Of a stretch of 18,184 nt of DNA, positions 1 through 8,200 are shown one piece after another. This DNA comes from JAFARZ01 sp036490795. Its GTDB lineage: Bacteria > Actinomycetota > Actinomycetes > Streptosporangiales > Streptosporangiaceae. The stretch lies in contig DASXDG010000282.1 in the NCBI GenBank assembly GCA_036490795.1, forward strand, positions 1 through 18,184, in the 5' to 3' direction. Made by a program: the position numbers and the translations under genes. The number at the start of each line of letters is the position of its first letter. Position 1 is the first letter of the stretch. The notes under the pieces were generated by a model. It was not told where the DNA came from, did no database searches, and was given only the letters and a program-made list of their open reading frames with translations.

Positions 1-251
1 TCACAGACGCCGTCGCCGTGCGCGGCGATGGTGGCGCCGAGCGCCGTGCCGGCCTTGACCGGGCCGCGGAACACGAACCGGGCCGTCCCCGACTCGAGCA
101 CGTGCGCCGCCTCGTCCGGGCTGCCGGTCTCCGGCCCGCGGTACGCGACCCGGCGCATGCCGAACGCAGTGGAGTAGAAGTGCGCAGCCTGCTTCGCGTT
201 GCCGACCGCGAACACAACGGCGTCCATGCCCAGAACAGGAAAGTCATCCAT
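1..251 (-). CDS. hppD: 4-hydroxyphenylpyruvate dioxygenase, N-terminal part (runs off the window)
   Basis: Read on the minus strand from ATG at 251, this gives about 83 residues of a vicinal-oxygen-chelate fold. It begins MDDFPVLGMDAVVFAVGNAK and continues through AAHFYSTAFGMRRVAYRGPETG. The block 'MDAVVFAVGNAKQAAHFY' is characteristic of the N-terminal domain of 4-hydroxyphenylpyruvate dioxygenase, the Fe(II) enzyme that turns 4-hydroxyphenylpyruvate into homogentisate in tyrosine breakdown. The catalytic iron ligands lie in the C-terminal domain, which is outside the window, so activity cannot be judged. An AGG lies just upstream of the ATG. The gene is divergent from an Lrp/AsnC regulator 103 bp away, a pairing that suggests amino-acid-responsive control. 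A generic glyoxalase-family protein is the alternative, but the match to the family block makes it less likely. Confidence 0.8.
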   Translation of the reverse strand, partial: MDDFPVLGMDAVVFAVGNAKQAAHFYSTAFGMRRVAYRGPETGSPDEAAHVLESGTARFVFRGPVKAGTALGATIAAHGDGVC

Positions 252-354
252 AACACCTGATCATGAACGACGGCATCAAAGTGTGCAACGAATTCTTTAG
301 ATCCTGGACAAGCTGCTCAGTATCTCAGCGCTAACTGTGGTATCTCTGTACAGT
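252..354. promoter_or_regulatory. Divergent promoter region of dioxygenase and Lrp/AsnC genes
   Basis: This 103-bp gap must hold both start regions. It is less GC-rich than the flanking genes (for example CAACGAATTCTTTAG near 288-302), as expected of a regulatory stretch bound by an Lrp protein. A near-repeat of TATCTC occurs at 321-326 and 341-346. The second copy is placed as a possible -10 for a leaderless regulator message. No convincing -35 or canonical Lrp box could be assigned. Confidence 0.4.
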
Positions 355-837
355 ATGAACATCGACCAGCTGGATGCGGCGCTGATGGAGTTGCTCGCCG
401 CCGAGCCCAGGGTGGGCGTGCTCGAGGCGTCCCGGCGGCTGCGGGTGGCCCGCGGCACCGTCCAGGCTCGCCTGGACCGGCTGCAGGGACGGGGCGTGAT
501 CACCGGATACGGCCCGGATGTCGACCCGGCTGCGCTCGGCTACGAGGTGACCGCGTTCATCACGCTGGAAATCCGCCAGGCCGGCGGCCACGACCCGGTC
601 GCGGACCGGCTAGCGGCGATCCCGGAGGTGCTGGAACTGCACACGATCACCGGTGCCGGCGACATGCTGTGCCGGGTCGTGGCTCGCAGCAATGCCGACC
701 TGCAACGAGTGCTGGACGCGATCGTCTCCGTCGACGGCGTAACCCGCTCGTCGACGCTGATCTCACTGGCCGCCCAGGTGCCCTACCGTGTCCTGCCCCT
801 GGTTCGCGCCGCCGCCACGGTCGCGGTCGCGGTTTAG
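355..837 (+). CDS. Lrp/AsnC family transcriptional regulator
   Basis: The 160-residue product has the two expected parts. An N-terminal winged helix-turn-helix covers about residues 1-55 (MNIDQLDAALMELLAAEPRV, then ASRRLRVARGTVQARLDRLQ). A RAM ligand-binding domain covers about residues 65-145 and includes the 'ITGAGDMLCRVVARS' strand-loop typical of the amino-acid pocket. Lrp/AsnC proteins bind as dimers or octamers and sense amino acids. I chose ATG at 355. An in-frame GTG at 337 exists, but the six residues it adds do not look like family sequence. No Shine-Dalgarno precedes 355, and TATCTC at 341-346 lies eight bases before it, so the message may be leaderless. Divergence from the dioxygenase gene suggests control of tyrosine catabolism; the effector is not known. 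Confidence 0.87.
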   Translation: MNIDQLDAALMELLAAEPRVGVLEASRRLRVARGTVQARLDRLQGRGVITGYGPDVDPAALGYEVTAFITLEIRQAGGHDPVADRLAAIPEVLELHTITGAGDMLCRVVARSNADLQRVLDAIVSVDGVTRSSTLISLAAQVPYRVLPLVRAAATVAVAV

Positions 838-895
838 TTTGGTGCGGTTGTGGTTTTCGGGGCGGCTGAGGTAGTTCGGGCGGAGCCTGGCGGCC

Positions 896-982
896 ATTAA
901 TGCGGTAACTAGTTCCAACGCGGTAATTAGGGTTGCTGAGAGCAGCCCTTTCTGCCGTGAAAGAGCGATCTACCGTGTTGGC
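896..982. repeat. 87-bp imperfect palindromic element, copy 1 (degenerate)
   Basis: Two 41-base arms (896-936, and 942-982 inverted) flank a 5-base centre (TGAGA). The arms agree at 23 of 41 positions. The first arm aligns without gaps to both arms of the element at 9335-9421 (29/41 and 27/41), sharing ATTA, GCGG(T/C)AA, CCAACGCGG and the terminal TGC. Within each arm the CGG(T/C) motif recurs with an 18-base period. The element sits between the convergent ends of the Lrp/AsnC and TetR genes, where a bidirectional terminator would be useful. Confidence 0.65.
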
Positions 983-1023
983 CGCGCGCCGCGGGCGCCG
1001 GCCCGGCTCCGGCCCCTGGTGTT

Positions 1024-1051
1024 GGCCGCGGGCCGCTGGCCGCGGGCCGCT
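1024..1051. repeat. Two tandem 14-bp GC-only units
   Basis: GGCCGCGGGCCGCT is present twice in immediate succession, inside a very GC-rich strip (about 980-1078) that precedes the stop of the TetR gene. The units contain CCGCGG palindromes and could form stable stems. Most likely this is a slippage-generated repeat in non-coding DNA, possibly helping termination. Confidence 0.55.
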
Positions 1052-1078
1052 GGCCCGGCGGCCCGGCCCTGGCCGGTA

Positions 1079-1651
1079 TCAGCCGATCAGGTCGGCGGCG
1101 ATCTCCAGGGCGATGGTCCGCAGTTCGGCCGGGTCTTCCTCGGTGTCCCACAGGACATGGCAGGTCGCGCTGGCCGAGATCAGGGCGGCGGTGGCGCGTA
1201 CTCGGGCGCGCAGTGGCGCGTCAGGCCCTACGAGCAGTTCCACCAGCGTGTCGAGGCGGCTGCGGAACCGGGCGAGCCGGTCTCCCTTGCCCTGCTCCAT
1301 CGCCTGCATCGCGGCCCGGTTCTGCTCGATGAACCGGAACACCTCCGCGCCGTCGAACACGAGCCGGACATACCGGTCGAGGATCTCGCGGCGGGTCTGC
1401 TCACCTCCCGGCTGCTCCTTGGCCCAGTCGATCAGCTCGTCGATATGGGCGTAGTGGTCGTCCGTGAGGCTATGGACGATGTCTTCCTTGGACTTGAAGT
1501 GGTAGTACAGGGCGGCCTTGGTGACGCCGAGGCGCTCGGCGATCTCGCGTAGCGAGGTCTTCTCGTACCCCTGCTCCGCGAACAGCTCAAGCGCGACCGT
1601 CTGCACGCGTGAACGCGTGTCGGTCCGGGGGGCAGCTGCGGGATGCTGCAT
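1079..1651 (-). CDS. TetR-family repressor of the adjacent DHA2 exporter
   Basis: The 190-residue product carries a TetR_N helix-turn-helix at about residues 10-60 (SRVQTVALELFAEQGYEKTS, then LREIAERLGVTKAALYYHFK). A helical ligand/dimer domain follows to the C-terminal ALEIAADLIG. The 'TKAALYYHFKSKEDI' recognition-helix block is diagnostic. I chose ATG at 1651 because the family sequence begins there. An AAGGAG lies upstream, at a rather long spacing. The reading frame stays open further upstream, but that part runs through the operator DNA. The gene is divergent from the 14-helix exporter at 1800, with two palindromic sites between them. By analogy with QacR/TetR systems it should repress both itself and the pump until a toxic ligand binds. 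The ligand is unknown. Confidence 0.88.
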   Translation of the reverse strand: MQHPAAAPRTDTRSRVQTVALELFAEQGYEKTSLREIAERLGVTKAALYYHFKSKEDIVHSLTDDHYAHIDELIDWAKEQPGGEQTRREILDRYVRLVFDGAEVFRFIEQNRAAMQAMEQGKGDRLARFRSRLDTLVELLVGPDAPLRARVRATAALISASATCHVLWDTEEDPAELRTIALEIAADLIG

Positions 1652-1691
1652 GTCCGTGTCGCTCTCCTTCGCGGAGCTTGGTCCGTATTCA

Positions 1692-1709
1692 ACTTGACGG
1701 CCGGTAAGT
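1692..1709. promoter_or_regulatory. TetR operator 1 (left site)
   Basis: ACTTGACGGCCGGTAAGT is an 18-bp inverted repeat with 7 of 9 pairs matching. Its right part lies in a 16-base block (1698-1713) repeated exactly at 1734-1749. TTGACG at 1694-1699 within it, with TAGCAT at 1718-1723 (18-base spacer), forms a plausible promoter for the exporter. Repressor bound here would cover the -35. Confidence 0.72.
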
Positions 1710-1727
1710 AGCGAGCTTAGCATAATG

Positions 1728-1745
1728 ACTTGCCGGCCGGTAAGT
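1728..1745. promoter_or_regulatory. TetR operator 2 (right site)
   Basis: ACTTGCCGGCCGGTAAGT is an 18-bp palindrome with 8 of 9 pairs matching, the stronger of two sites. Its centre is 36 bp from that of the left site. The site lies just downstream of the proposed exporter -10, so repressor bound here would block the start of transcription. Confidence 0.78.
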
Positions 1746-1799
1746 AGCGCTGTGCCGGAAACGTTCTGATCTGAAGCCAATGCGGAGGGGGACACGGGA

Positions 1800-3407
1800 G
1801 TGTCTGAATCAACGGGGCCTGAACTAAACGGACACTCGCCGGGGGCCGCGCTCAATGATCAGGCGGCATCGTCTCAGTTCGCCGACCGGCGCACGGTGCT
1901 GATCGTGCTGCCCGGCCTGCTGCTGGCGATCCTGCTGGCCATGCTGGACAACCTGATCGTCGGCACCGCGCTGCCGCGGATCGTCGGCACGCTCGGCGGC
2001 GTCGCCCACCTGTCCTGGGTGGTCACCGCGTACATTCTCGCGTCCACGATCACCACGCCGTTCTACGGCAAGCTCGGCGACATGTACGGCAGGAAGAAGT
2101 TCTTCATCGCCGCGATCATCATCTTCCTGATCGGCTCGGCGCTGTCCGGCCTGTCGCACTCGATGGCGGAGCTGATCTCGTTCCGCGCGCTGCAGGGCCT
2201 GGGGGCCGGCGGCCTGATGGTCGGCGCGATGGCGACGCTCGGCGACCTGGTCTCACCCCGCGAACGCGGGAAATACATGAGCTACATGATGGTCGTCATG
2301 ATGCTGGCCACCATCGGCGGTCCGCTGGTCGGCGGCATCATCACCACGGACTTCTCCTGGCGCTGGATCTTCTACATCAACATCCCGGTCGGCGGCGCCG
2401 CGCTGGTCTACCTGATGGCCGTGCTGCACGTTCCGGCCAAGCGGGTCCAGCACAGGGTCGATTACCTGGGCGGCAGCCTGCTCGCCGTGGCGGCCACCGC
2501 GATCATCTTGCTGGCCACCTGGGGCGGCACCGAGTACGGCTGGGGCTCGATCCAGATCGTCGGGCTCGCGGTGATCGCGATCGCGACCACCGCCGGGTTC
2601 ATTATCACCGAGCGGCGAGCGGCCGAGCCGATGCTTCCGCTGCACGTGTTCAAGAACCGGAACTTCTCGGTCTCGATGGCCCTCACGTTCCTGACTGGCC
2701 TGGCCATGTTCGGCGCGATGACGTTCCTGCCGCTGTACCAGCAGACCGTCCAGGGCGCGTCGCCGACGGTCAGCGGCCTGATGCTGACGCCGATGATGCT
2801 GGGCGTCACAGTCACCTCGATCGTGGCCGGTCAGGTGACCACGCGGACCGGTAAGTACAAGCTGTTCCCGATCCTCGGCGGGGCCCTCATGGGCGGCGGC
2901 ATGTACCTGCTCACCCAGCTCGATGTGCACACGACCCGGCTGACCTCCGGCCTGTTCTACGTGGTGCTGGGCCTGGGCATGGGCTTCTTGATGCAGATGG
3001 TGTCGCTAATCGCGCAGAACAGCGTCGAGCAGCGGGACATGGGCGTGGCGAGCAGCGCGCGGATGTTCTTCCAGCAGATCGGCGGCTCGCTGGGCGTGGC
3101 GGCCTTCGGCGCGATCTTCGCCCGGCGGCTCACTCAGTCGCTCGCCGTGAGCGCCAGCTCCGGCGTGCACATCAACGCGGCGGGCGGCCAGCTCGACCCG
3201 GCCACCATAGACTCGCTGCCGTCCGCGGTCAGGCAGGACGCCTTCATCGCGATCGCGCACGCCATCCAGGGCGTCTTCTACTGGGCGCTGCCGGCGTCGG
3301 TGCTGATCTTCCTGCTCGCCTGGCTGATCAAGGAGGTCCCGCTCCGCGGCCGTACTCCCGCGACCCCCACCGCGGAAGCGCCCGCCCCGGAGGCGGTCCA
3401 CCTGTAA
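1800..3407 (+). CDS. DHA2-family (EmrB/QacA-type) 14-helix MFS drug exporter
   Basis: The 535-residue membrane protein has the length and motifs of the DHA2 proton-antiporter family. Motif D1 is at residues 48-60 (MLDNLIVGTALPR). Motif A, between helices 2 and 3, is at 90-100 (GKLGDMYGRKK). Antiporter motif C is near 166-180, including GGPLVGG from 173. About 14 hydrophobic segments follow, then a Pro/Ala-rich hydrophilic tail. GTG at 1800 is preceded by GGAGGGGG at a suitable distance. Proteins of this family export lipophilic cations, antibiotics or secondary metabolites across the cytoplasmic membrane using the proton gradient. The divergent TetR gene and two operators upstream indicate ligand-induced expression. 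The substrate cannot be read from the sequence. Confidence 0.93.
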   Translation: MSESTGPELNGHSPGAALNDQAASSQFADRRTVLIVLPGLLLAILLAMLDNLIVGTALPRIVGTLGGVAHLSWVVTAYILASTITTPFYGKLGDMYGRKKFFIAAIIIFLIGSALSGLSHSMAELISFRALQGLGAGGLMVGAMATLGDLVSPRERGKYMSYMMVVMMLATIGGPLVGGIITTDFSWRWIFYINIPVGGAALVYLMAVLHVPAKRVQHRVDYLGGSLLAVAATAIILLATWGGTEYGWGSIQIVGLAVIAIATTAGFIITERRAAEPMLPLHVFKNRNFSVSMALTFLTGLAMFGAMTFLPLYQQTVQGASPTVSGLMLTPMMLGVTVTSIVAGQVTTRTGKYKLFPILGGALMGGGMYLLTQLDVHTTRLTSGLFYVVLGLGMGFLMQMVSLIAQNSVEQRDMGVASSARMFFQQIGGSLGVAAFGAIFARRLTQSLAVSASSGVHINAAGGQLDPATIDSLPSAVRQDAFIAIAHAIQGVFYWALPASVLIFLLAWLIKEVPLRGRTPATPTAEAPAPEAVHL

Positions 3408-3412
3408 CTGAT

Positions 3413-3456
3413 TCGCGAAGGGTTTTACGTGCCAGGGCACGTAAAACCCTTCGCGA
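3413..3456. terminator. Bidirectional terminator, perfect 21-bp hairpin
   Basis: The arms at 3413-3433 and 3436-3456 are exact reverse complements around a 2-base loop (AG). The left arm reads TCGCGAAGGGTTTTACGTGC plus C. It lies 6 bases after the exporter stop and 14 bases before the greA stop, so one structure serves both convergent genes. No long T-run follows, which is usual for actinobacterial terminators. Confidence 0.88.
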
Positions 3457-3469
3457 TCACGCACGGGGC

Positions 3470-3970
3470 TTACTCGCCCCCGTAGGGGACGGCTTCGAGG
3501 ATCTCGACGGAAACGCTGCGGCCGTTGGGCAGCGTGTAGGTGGCCGAGTCGCCCACCTTCTTGCCCATGATGGCCGAGCCGAGCGGCGAACGCGGCGAGT
3601 ACACGTCAATGGGAATGTCGCTCTCCTCGCGGGACGCGAGCAGGAACGTCACTTCCTCGTCATCCTTGACGAACCGGACGGTGACCGTCATGCCGGGGCC
3701 GACGACGCCGTCGGTGCGCGGCGGTCCGCCGACCCTGGAGTTCTCCAGGATGTGCTGCAAGGTGATGATCCGGGCCTCGATCTGGCCCTGCTCGTCCTTG
3801 GCTGCGTGATAGCCGCCGTTCTCCTTAAGGTCGCCCTCTTCCCGGGCCGCCTCGATCTTCTTCGCGATCTCGACCCGACCTGGTCCAGAAAGATGATCGA
3901 ATTCGGCTTTGAGCCGGTCATAGGCGTCCTGGGTCAGCCAGGTGACGGTTTCATCACGCGTCTCGGTCAC
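3470..3970 (-). CDS. greA: Transcription elongation factor GreA
   Basis: The 166-residue product has the two GreA parts. An N-terminal antiparallel coiled coil (about residues 12-82) has its tip at GDLKENGGYHAAKDEQ, whose acidic D47 and E50 correspond to the pair that reaches the RNA polymerase active site. An FKBP-like C-terminal domain follows, with VGDSATYTLPNGR and ending EAVPYGGE. GreA rescues backtracked polymerase by stimulating cleavage of the transcript 3' end. GTG at 3970 is chosen because AGGAG sits five bases upstream. The frame is open further upstream, but an extension there would pass through the intergenic promoter DNA. The gene is divergent from mca, as in mycobacteria. Confidence 0.96.
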   Translation of the reverse strand: MTETRDETVTWLTQDAYDRLKAEFDHLSGPGRVEIAKKIEAAREEGDLKENGGYHAAKDEQGQIEARIITLQHILENSRVGGPPRTDGVVGPGMTVTVRFVKDDEEVTFLLASREESDIPIDVYSPRSPLGSAIMGKKVGDSATYTLPNGRSVSVEILEAVPYGGE

Positions 3971-4174
3971 GGGCACTCCTAGGTACTGCGCAGGACATAC
4001 AGTCCGCGGGACCATCCTCGGTCCTCGGGGGTAACCTTCTGAGCCTATAAGCGTCGGCGACCAGAGCGTCCTAGTCAAATGGGGGCGTCTGGCACACCGA
4101 CCAAAACGCGGGGAATGTCCGGTCAGTCCGCCGGCGTTTGCCGCACTGACGGGACGATGCGAGGGAGATCACAG
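3971..4174. promoter_or_regulatory. Divergent greA / mca promoter region
   Basis: This 204-bp gap lies between two divergent starts and has lower GC than the genes. On the minus strand TTATAG/TATAGG around 4045-4051 is a possible -10 for greA. On the plus strand the overlapping TATAAG (4046-4051) could serve the mca side. No matching -35 hexamer at normal spacing was found, so these are weak assignments. The mca-direction frame stays open through part of this region but shows no family sequence. Confidence 0.35.
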
Positions 4175-5059
4175 TTGGCAGCTCAGCTGCGATTGATGGC
4201 GGTTCATGCCCATCCGGACGATGAGTCGAGCAAGGGCGCGGCCACAATGGCGCGGTATGTCGCGGAAGGCGTCCAGGTTCTGGTGTGCACCATGACGGGC
4301 GGGGAGCGCGGCGACATACTCAATCCGGCCATGGACCGGCCGGAGATCAAGGCCGACCTCGCCAGGGTGCGCCGCGCCGAAATGGACAAGGCGCGCGAGA
4401 TCCTCGGCATCGAGCAGCGGTTCCTGGGCTTCGTCGACTCCGGCCTTCCCGAAGGCGACCCGCTCCCCGCGCTGCCCGAGGGCTGCTTCGCGCTGACCCC
4501 GCTGGCCGAGGCGGCCGAGCCGCTGGTCCGCGCCATCCGTGAGTTCAGGCCGCACGTGATCTTGACCTATGACGAGAACGGCGGCTACCCGCACCCGGAT
4601 CACATCATGACCCACAAGGTGACGATGGCCGCCTTCGACGCGGCGGCGGACCCCGATGCCTACCCTGGCGTCGGCGATCCGTGGCAGCCGCTCAAGCTCT
4701 ACTACTTCGTCTCCTTCTCCGCCGCCAAGTACACGGCGCTGCACGAGGAGATGCTCAGGCGCGAGATGGAGTCCCCGTACACGAAGATTTTCGAGGAGCG
4801 CGCGAAAAGGGCGGAGCAGCGGCCCACGTTCGAGATCACCACCCGCGTCCCGTGCGGCGACTTCTTCGAGACCCGCGCCGCCGCGCTCAAGGCGCACGCT
4901 ACCCAGGTCGACCCGGAGGGCGCCTGGTTCGCCTGCCCGATCGACGTGCAGCAAGCGGTGTGGCCGACGGAGGAATATCATCTGGTTAGATCTCTAGTCA
5001 ACAGCGAGCTGCCAGAGGATGACGTGTTCGCGGGTATCCGGGAGAAGGTAACGCTATGA
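4175..5059 (+). CDS. mca: Mycothiol S-conjugate amidase
   Basis: Mca cleaves mycothiol conjugates of electrophiles and antibiotics, releasing a mercapturic acid for export and recycling the GlcN-inositol half. The 294-residue product begins AAQLRLMAVHAHPDDESSKG after the start codon. It carries the PIG-L/LmbE zinc motif HAHPDDE, with H13 and D16, and HPDHIMTH (residues 140-147), with H147. These positions agree with the zinc ligands known for the MshB/Mca family. 'TGGERGDILNPAMD' and 'YDENGGYPHPDH' favour Mca over the deacetylase MshB. I chose TTG at 4175: GAGGGAGA lies six bases upstream and the numbering then fits the family. An ATG at 4079 would add 32 unrelated residues. A small membrane-protein gene overlaps its stop. 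Confidence 0.94.
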   Translation: MAAQLRLMAVHAHPDDESSKGAATMARYVAEGVQVLVCTMTGGERGDILNPAMDRPEIKADLARVRRAEMDKAREILGIEQRFLGFVDSGLPEGDPLPALPEGCFALTPLAEAAEPLVRAIREFRPHVILTYDENGGYPHPDHIMTHKVTMAAFDAAADPDAYPGVGDPWQPLKLYYFVSFSAAKYTALHEEMLRREMESPYTKIFEERAKRAEQRPTFEITTRVPCGDFFETRAAALKAHATQVDPEGAWFACPIDVQQAVWPTEEYHLVRSLVNSELPEDDVFAGIREKVTL

Positions 5060-5229
5060 GCGTGCTGGCGGCAGCCGCGTCGAGCAACAGCGCGGACGTC
5101 CAGACGGGCGTATTCGCCTTCCTGATCGTCGCGGCGATGTGCGTCGTGTGCGTGTTCTTGTTCCGGTCGATGAACAAGCAGTTCCGCAAGATCGGCCCGG
5201 GCCCGGACAAGACTGACCCTGGCAATTAG
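5056..5229 (+). CDS. 57-residue single-pass membrane protein following mca
   Basis: ATG at 5056 overlaps the mca stop (ATGA), a mark of translational coupling. The protein has a short N-terminal stretch (MSVLAAAASSNSADVQTG), one hydrophobic helix at about residues 19-37 (VFAFLIVAAMCVVCVFLFRS), then a basic segment (MNKQFRKIG) and a Pro/Asp tail. The basic residues after the helix predict a cytoplasmic C-terminus. A short gene in this position after mca also occurs in mycobacteria (Rv1083), so the association seems conserved. The function is unknown. Coupling to mca suggests a role in mycothiol detoxification, perhaps as a membrane anchor or partner, but that is inference from position only. 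Confidence 0.8.
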   Translation: MSVLAAAASSNSADVQTGVFAFLIVAAMCVVCVFLFRSMNKQFRKIGPGPDKTDPGN

Positions 5230-5292
5230 GCGGAGTTCGTCCGCATGTCGTCGTGCGGCTGCTGTTAGCGTGCCCAACGGGAGGCGGCATCG

Positions 5293-8200
5293 ATGCGGGT
5301 CTTGCACGGGCTGTGGGAGCACGGTGCCCTGTGCCTGTGGGCAGAGGACTCCGCTCTTCAGGCGCAAGGCTCCGTCCTGCCCCGGCACGCGCACTCCGGC
5401 CAGGAACCGGCTCCGCACCCGTTCGCCGTCCATGCGGCCGGCCTCGCCGACCTGCTCGAACCGGTCACCGACCTGGCCCGTAAGGCCGGTGAGGATCAGG
5501 CGGTCCTGCTCCTGCCGGCCCGCGACCGGACGCCGCTGCCCTCACCCGAACTAACCGAGGCACCGCCAGCCGGGCGCGGCAAGCCGGAGCTGACCACCTG
5601 GCTGGTGCCTGTGCTCGTCATGTGGCCGGCCGCGGCGATCAGCGTACTCGCCGCGCTGGACGCAGGAGTCGCCGACGATCCCGGCTTCGCGCTGGGCGCG
5701 TCGATCCCGTACCTGGCAGCCGTTTCCCGGTTCGCCGGCAGCCTGGCCGAACGCGGCCGGGTGCTGCCCGTGCTGGCAGCCGAAGACGGCGGGTACGCGG
5801 CTCGCTGGCACCCCGTGCTGGCCGGCGCGGACGCGCAGCGCGCGCAGGACCTCGCCGCCGCGACGCCACCCATCTGCCGGGCGGCCAGCGTCGACGACCC
5901 GGCAGAACTGCTCGGCCAGGCCCTGGCCGCTCTCGCCGACGCGGCCGCGCGCTCTCGCCTCCCATCCTCCCTGCTGCCGGTCAGGCGCGGCCGTACTCCG
6001 GTCAGAATCCCTGTAGCAGAACGCTACGTGGTGGCTCTGACCAGTACCGATGCTCGTGTCGATGGGCAGACGCCCAAGGACGAACAGGAAGCGGAGTCGC
6101 TCGCGGCCGAACTGGCCGGCTGGCTGGCCAGTGCCCGCATGCCGGCCGGACCGGTGCGGACCTGCTTCCGCTTGACCGAGCCGGACGCCTCGCCGGACGA
6201 TCCGTGGCGGGTGGAGTTCGCGCTGCAATCCACGCAAGACCCCAGCCATATGCTGCCCGCGGCGCAGGTGTGGGCGGGCGCGGCGGGCCTGGGCAGCGGT
6301 GATCCGGTCGAGCAGCTGCTCACCGGCCTGGGCGGCGCGGCCAGGCTATTCCCTGAGCTGGGTGGCGCGCTGGCCGAGATGGCACCTGTCGAGCTGCCAC
6401 TGGATACGGCGGGCGCGTTCGGATTCCTCAGGCAGACCGGTCCGTTGCTGGCGGGCGCCGGTTTCGGCGTGCTGCTGCCGGACTGGGTGCGCCGGGCGCG
6501 GCTCGGGCTGAAGCTCACCACCAGGACCAAGAGCACGGGAACGTCCCCGGTGACCCCGTCCAGGTTCGGCATGAAGGACCTGGTGGACTTCCGCTACGAC
6601 CTGGCCGTAGGGGACGAGAAGCTGGACGCCGGCGAACTGGCCGAACTGGCCAGGCGGAAGATCCCGCTGGTCCGCCTGCGCGGCCAGTGGGTGGAGCTGG
6701 ACGAGTCGCACCTGAACGCCGCGCTGCGATTCCTCGAGCGCAACCCTCCTGGCTCGATGAGCGCCGAGGACGCGCTGACGATCGGCCTCGGCCTGACCTT
6801 GCCGGAGGACGCTCCGGGCATCACGGTTGACGCCGACGGCTGGCTCGGCGATCTGCTGTCCGGCCAGACCGACCGCCGTCTGCGGCCGGTACCGACCCCG
6901 CCGGGGTTCACCGGCACGCTGCGCCCCTACCAGGAGCGCGGCCTGGCCTGGCTGTCGTTCCTCGGCGAGCTGGGCCTGGGCGGCATCCTGGCCGACGACA
7001 TGGGCCTGGGCAAGACCGTGCAGCTGCTGTCCCTGGTGGCGTCCGCGCGGTCTGAGCGCGGCGTCGGGCCGACCCTGCTGGTGTGCCCGATGTCGCTGGT
7101 CGGCAACTGGCAGCGGGAGGCGGAGAAGTTCACCCCGGACCTGCGCGTCCACGTGCACCATGGCGCGGACCGGCTCGACGGCGAGGAACTCACCGGGGTA
7201 CTGGCCGATGCGGAGCTGGTGATCACCACCTACGGCGTCGCGACCAGGGACCGGGCGGCGCTGGCCGAAGTGGCCTGGGCCAGGGTGGTCTGCGACGAGG
7301 CGCAGAACATCAAGAACCACGCGACCAGGCAGGCGCAGGCGATCCGAGCCTTGCCCGCCGCGACCAGGATCGCGCTGACCGGAACGCCGGTGGAGAACCG
7401 GCTGTCCGAGCTGTGGTCGCTCATGGACTTCACCAACCCCGGCCTGCTCGGGTCCGCGGAGTCGTTCCGTAAGCGGTATGCGATACCCGTCGAACGCCAT
7501 GCCGATGCCGACGCGGTGGAGTCCCTGCGGAAGCTCACCGCTCCGTTCTGCCTCAGACGATTGAAAACGGACAAGACCATCATCAGCGACCTGCCGGACA
7601 AGCAGGAGATGAAGGTCTGGTGCAACCTGACCGCGGAACAGGCCAGCCTGTACCAGGCCACGGTGGATGACATGCTCAGCCAGATCGAGGCGGCTGAAGC
7701 CGAATCCGGTGAGCAGAGTATCGGCCGCCGCGGGCTGGTCCTGGCCACGATGGCCAAGCTCAAGCAGGTGTGCAATCACCCCGCGCACCTGCTCGGCGAC
7801 GGATCCAGGCTGCCCGGCCGGTCCGGCAAGCTGGCCAGGCTGGAAGAGATCTGCGACGAGGTCGTGGCCGAAGGCGACAAGGCGCTGTGCTTCACGCAGT
7901 TCGCGGAGTTCGGCACCATGCTCCGGCCGCACCTGGCGGCCAGGCTCGGCTGCCCGGTGTTGTTCCTGCACGGCGGGACCACGAAGAAGCGGCGCGACGC
8001 GATGGTCGCCGAGTTCGCCGAGCTGGACGAGCCCGCGCTGTTCCTGCTGTCCCTCAAGGCGGGCGGCACCGGCCTGAACCTGACCGCCGCCAGCCACGTG
8101 ATCCACGTCGACCGCTGGTGGAACCCCGCGGTGGAGGACCAGGCGACCGACCGCGCGTTCCGCATCGGCCAGCGCAAGAACGTCCAGGTGCGCAAGTTCG

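Noticed and set aside
4079..4174. An upstream in-frame ATG that would lengthen Mca by 32 residues.
   Set aside because: The extra residues do not look like Mca, and TTG at 4175 has a good ribosome site and gives zinc-ligand numbering that fits the family.
5230..5292. Separate promoter for the SNF2 gene.
   Set aside because: Only a weak -10-like TGTTAG was seen in the 63-bp gap and no -35; readthrough from mca is equally possible.
6346..8106. Long open frame on the strand opposite the SNF2 gene (586 residues).
   Set aside because: It is rich in Arg, Gly, His and Gln with no recognisable domain, and mirrors the GC-rich codon pattern of the true gene. The SNF2 motifs on the plus strand are intact.
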